A DNA stretch of 64,000 nucleotides from Gammaproteobacteria bacterium (lineage in GTDB: Bacteria > Pseudomonadota > Gammaproteobacteria > Pseudomonadales > Azotimanducaceae), in assembly GCA_009840545.1 (NCBI GenBank), contig VXNM01000008.1:68339-132338 (forward strand), read 5' to 3'. Positions 62,289-64,000 of this stretch are shown here, piece after piece. Position numbers and translations under genes: made by a program. The notes under the pieces were generated by a model that saw only the letters and a program-made list of their open reading frames with translations, did not search any database and was not told the origin of the DNA. The first letter of the stretch is position 1, and every line of letters starts with the position of its first letter.

Positions 62289-63635
62289 TTGACACTAGCA
62301 CGAAAAAGTTTCCGCAAAGTGAACGCCACATATGAAGACCACTTAAAGACACTTTCTAGTGAGTGGAACGAATTGCTAGTCAGGAACGGATTCGATGGCG
62401 CGTTGATTGCAGCTGGGGAAAGCTCTTTCTATTTCGAGGACGACCAGTCTCCAACTTTTCATGCCAATCCTCACTTCCTACGTTGGTCTGTTTTCGATGA
62501 ATGTGAACATTGCGTTCTTGTAGTCAATGCGGAGTCTGAGCCCCAGCTTCACTGGTATACACCGGCCGACTACTGGTATCTACCAACATCAATTCCCAAA
62601 CGGTTAGCTAGCAACTTCGATCATCAGGTCCACACAACTCTGGAAGACTTGGACCGAGCATGCAAAACGGCAGTGCAAGGCAATCAACGAATCGCGTACA
62701 TAGGTCCCGAGCCTTGTGCACAGCTGTCCTTATCCAACGTTGAACCAGCCCCCGAGAAGCTACTAAATCAATTAGCGTTCCGTCGTGCATTCAAGACTCC
62801 GTTTGAAATTGCATGCATGGCTAATGCAACTGCAATTGGAGTACAAGGGCATTTGGCAGCTAGAGAAGCGTTCTTCAACAATGGATGCGAGTTTGACATT
62901 CACCTCGCATACTTGAAAGCAAGCAAGCAAGTCGAGAGCCAACTCCCCTATCCCAATATTGTGGGATTGAACGAGCATGCGAGTACACTTCACTACCAAC
63001 ACTACGCCCTCTCACCTCCATCCACGATTCGCAGCCTGCTCATCGATGCGGGTGCCAAGTATCAAAGCTATCACGCGGACATTACGCGCTCATACGCACG
63101 TATTGAAGGAAACGAATATGACGAACTAGTCAGCACAGTAAACGACTTCCAACTGCAATTGATCAGTGAACTTCCATCTTTCGACACTTTCTTGGATTTT
63201 CATGTGCGTGCACACCAGCTAGTAGCACAAGCTTTAGTCGATTGCCGTGTAGTCAAGTGTTCGGCAACGGCGACCTACGACCAGCAACTCACGGATGTTT
63301 TCTATCCTCACGGTACGGGCCACCTCTTAGGTTTGCAAACGCACGATGTCGGCGGGCACATCACGGACGAAATCGGCAATTCCGTTAGCCCACCAGAACG
63401 ATTCCCGTCGCTTCGACTGCTGAGGAAAATCTCACCGAACATGGTGTTCACTGTGGAGCCTGGGATTTATCTGATACCCATTCTTCTCAAGTCGGTCGCC
63501 GGTCACCCAGACATCAATTGGAGTAAAGTCGAAGAGTTGTTGCCTTTTGGCGGGGTCAGAATTGAGGACAACGTTGCGGTTGAAGAAGACGGCGTCCTAA
63601 ATCTGACGCGGCAAGCCTTTCAAGCAGCAGAGTGA
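62289..63635 (+). CDS. pepQ: Xaa-Pro dipeptidase (prolidase, M24B)
   Basis: Up to 448 residues. The start is uncertain: the open frame begins at TTG 62289, while GTG 62319 gives NATYEDHLKTL, which aligns better with PepQ N-termini. An ATG at 62285 is in another frame and soon stops. Metal ligands of the pita-bread fold are visible: Asp in LLIDAGAKYQSYHADITRSY (two Asp), His in FYPHGTGHLLGLQTHDVGG, Glu in FTVEPGIYLIP and Glu in GGVRIEDNVAV. It splits dipeptides with C-terminal proline, with two Mn ions. Likely cytoplasmic and housekeeping. Divergent from the molybdenum hydroxylase operon. Confidence 0.93.
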   Translation: MTLARKSFRKVNATYEDHLKTLSSEWNELLVRNGFDGALIAAGESSFYFEDDQSPTFHANPHFLRWSVFDECEHCVLVVNAESEPQLHWYTPADYWYLPTSIPKRLASNFDHQVHTTLEDLDRACKTAVQGNQRIAYIGPEPCAQLSLSNVEPAPEKLLNQLAFRRAFKTPFEIACMANATAIGVQGHLAAREAFFNNGCEFDIHLAYLKASKQVESQLPYPNIVGLNEHASTLHYQHYALSPPSTIRSLLIDAGAKYQSYHADITRSYARIEGNEYDELVSTVNDFQLQLISELPSFDTFLDFHVRAHQLVAQALVDCRVVKCSATATYDQQLTDVFYPHGTGHLLGLQTHDVGGHITDEIGNSVSPPERFPSLRLLRKISPNMVFTVEPGIYLIPILLKSVAGHPDINWSKVEELLPFGGVRIEDNVAVEEDGVLNLTRQAFQAAE

Positions 63636-63695
63636 GCCCTAGCCCGCCAATTCGGACCATTTGATCAGAAGTCGTTCAATTTGAAGCTGTTTGTT

Positions 63696-63980
63696 CTATG
63701 TTGCCACTTCCTTGAACGCCCGTCGCGCTGCAACGAGGTCGTCCCAGAACAAGTGTATCCGTGGGTTTGTTCCTCGCGGTGCAAATAATTTGGCTATTCG
63801 CATCCATCGGACTAACAGACCGTCGATTTCCTCATTCTTTAGCTCCATTCCAATCGCAATGTCTCGGTCATTCCGTTGGCTTGAGCCAGACTTCAGATCG
63901 CTAGCAACTTTGCTGATGTTCCCTTGGTGTAGGCCGCATAGTACATCTTCACCGCCAAGGGGCGGCCACGTCTCCCTCCT
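63696..63980 (-). CDS. Unidentified reading frame at the right window edge
   Basis: A minus-strand frame open for 95 codons, with coding-like sequence (LHQGNISKVASDLKSGSS, NEEIDGLLVRWMRIAKLF and DDLVAARRAFKEVAT at the end). The only ATG in frame gives a 50-residue product starting MELKNEEIDG. A stop in the same frame sits at 63981-63983. It may be the 3' part of a broken gene. No family is recognised. Confidence 0.35.
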   Translation of the reverse strand, partial: RRETWPPLGGEDVLCGLHQGNISKVASDLKSGSSQRNDRDIAIGMELKNEEIDGLLVRWMRIAKLFAPRGTNPRIHLFWDDLVAARRAFKEVAT

Positions 63981-64000
63981 CTAGACGAGCATCCAACGCC

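Overview
The window looks like a chromosomal segment of an uncultured gammaproteobacterium, possibly marine or host-associated. Supporting signs are the uvrC-pgsA pair, a phoBR-pstSCAB-phoU block, and a DUF3450/TtpC/ExbB/ExbD/TonB operon of the Vibrio TonB2 type. A large TonB-dependent receptor and a glutaryl-CoA dehydrogenase fit too. By eye the base composition is near balanced (not computed), with one clearly GC-rich island at about 8.92-9.24 kb that holds an inactivated transposase fragment. I see no prophage, CRISPR array, rRNA or intact insertion sequence. The window opens inside an acyl-CoA synthetase gene and ends in a poorly defined reading frame.

Region by region. 0-4.6 kb: acyl-CoA synthetase end, a D-2-hydroxyacid dehydrogenase and a TonB-dependent outer-membrane receptor. 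5-9.3 kb: accessory genes, namely a Tat-signal thiol dioxygenase of the PCO/ADO type, an exported ankyrin protein, a membrane protein made of two similar halves, a hypothetical protein and a transposase relic. 9.6-14.6 kb: a tandem array of three paralogous, membrane-anchored helical-repeat proteins, two intact and one decayed; a fourth, decayed copy lies at 49.8-51.7 kb. 14.9-16.2 kb: two tandem secreted TIMP/NTR-like proteins. 16.5-19.9 kb: a phosphopantetheinyl transferase, two tRNA-Leu genes (one split by a group I intron), and a COG0523 GTPase with a DUF1826 partner. 20-30.5 kb: hydantoinase/oxoprolinase subunits, prs, tRNA-Cys, pgsA-uvrC, gcdH, pyrF and ribE.

30.5-39 kb: one leftward operon for energising outer-membrane uptake (DUF3450, TtpC-like ExbB, ExbB, ExbD, four TonB proteins, TPR protein). 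Its TonB proteins carry 1, 1, 4 and 2 C-terminal TonB domains, eight in all. The receptor at 1.5-4.6 kb is the kind of client this motor would serve. 39.3-48.6 kb: a dienelactone-hydrolase-like protein and the phosphate-starvation regulon core, in which PstC and PstA carry large extra periplasmic domains. 48.6-56.9 kb: an SDR enzyme, the fourth helical-repeat copy (pseudogene), two adjacent ABC exporter half-transporters, an orphan HigA-type regulator and an overlapping HAD hydrolase. 57-62.1 kb: a three-subunit molybdenum hydroxylase, a MoaD-like protein and a sugar kinase on one strand. 62.3-63.6 kb: a prolidase.

The features most worth a second look are the multi-domain TonB array, the cyanobacterial-type tRNA-Leu(UAA) group I intron, the helical-repeat paralog family with fresh and old decay, the TIMP-like pair and the exported thiol dioxygenase. 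All calls come from reading the sequence; no database search was run.
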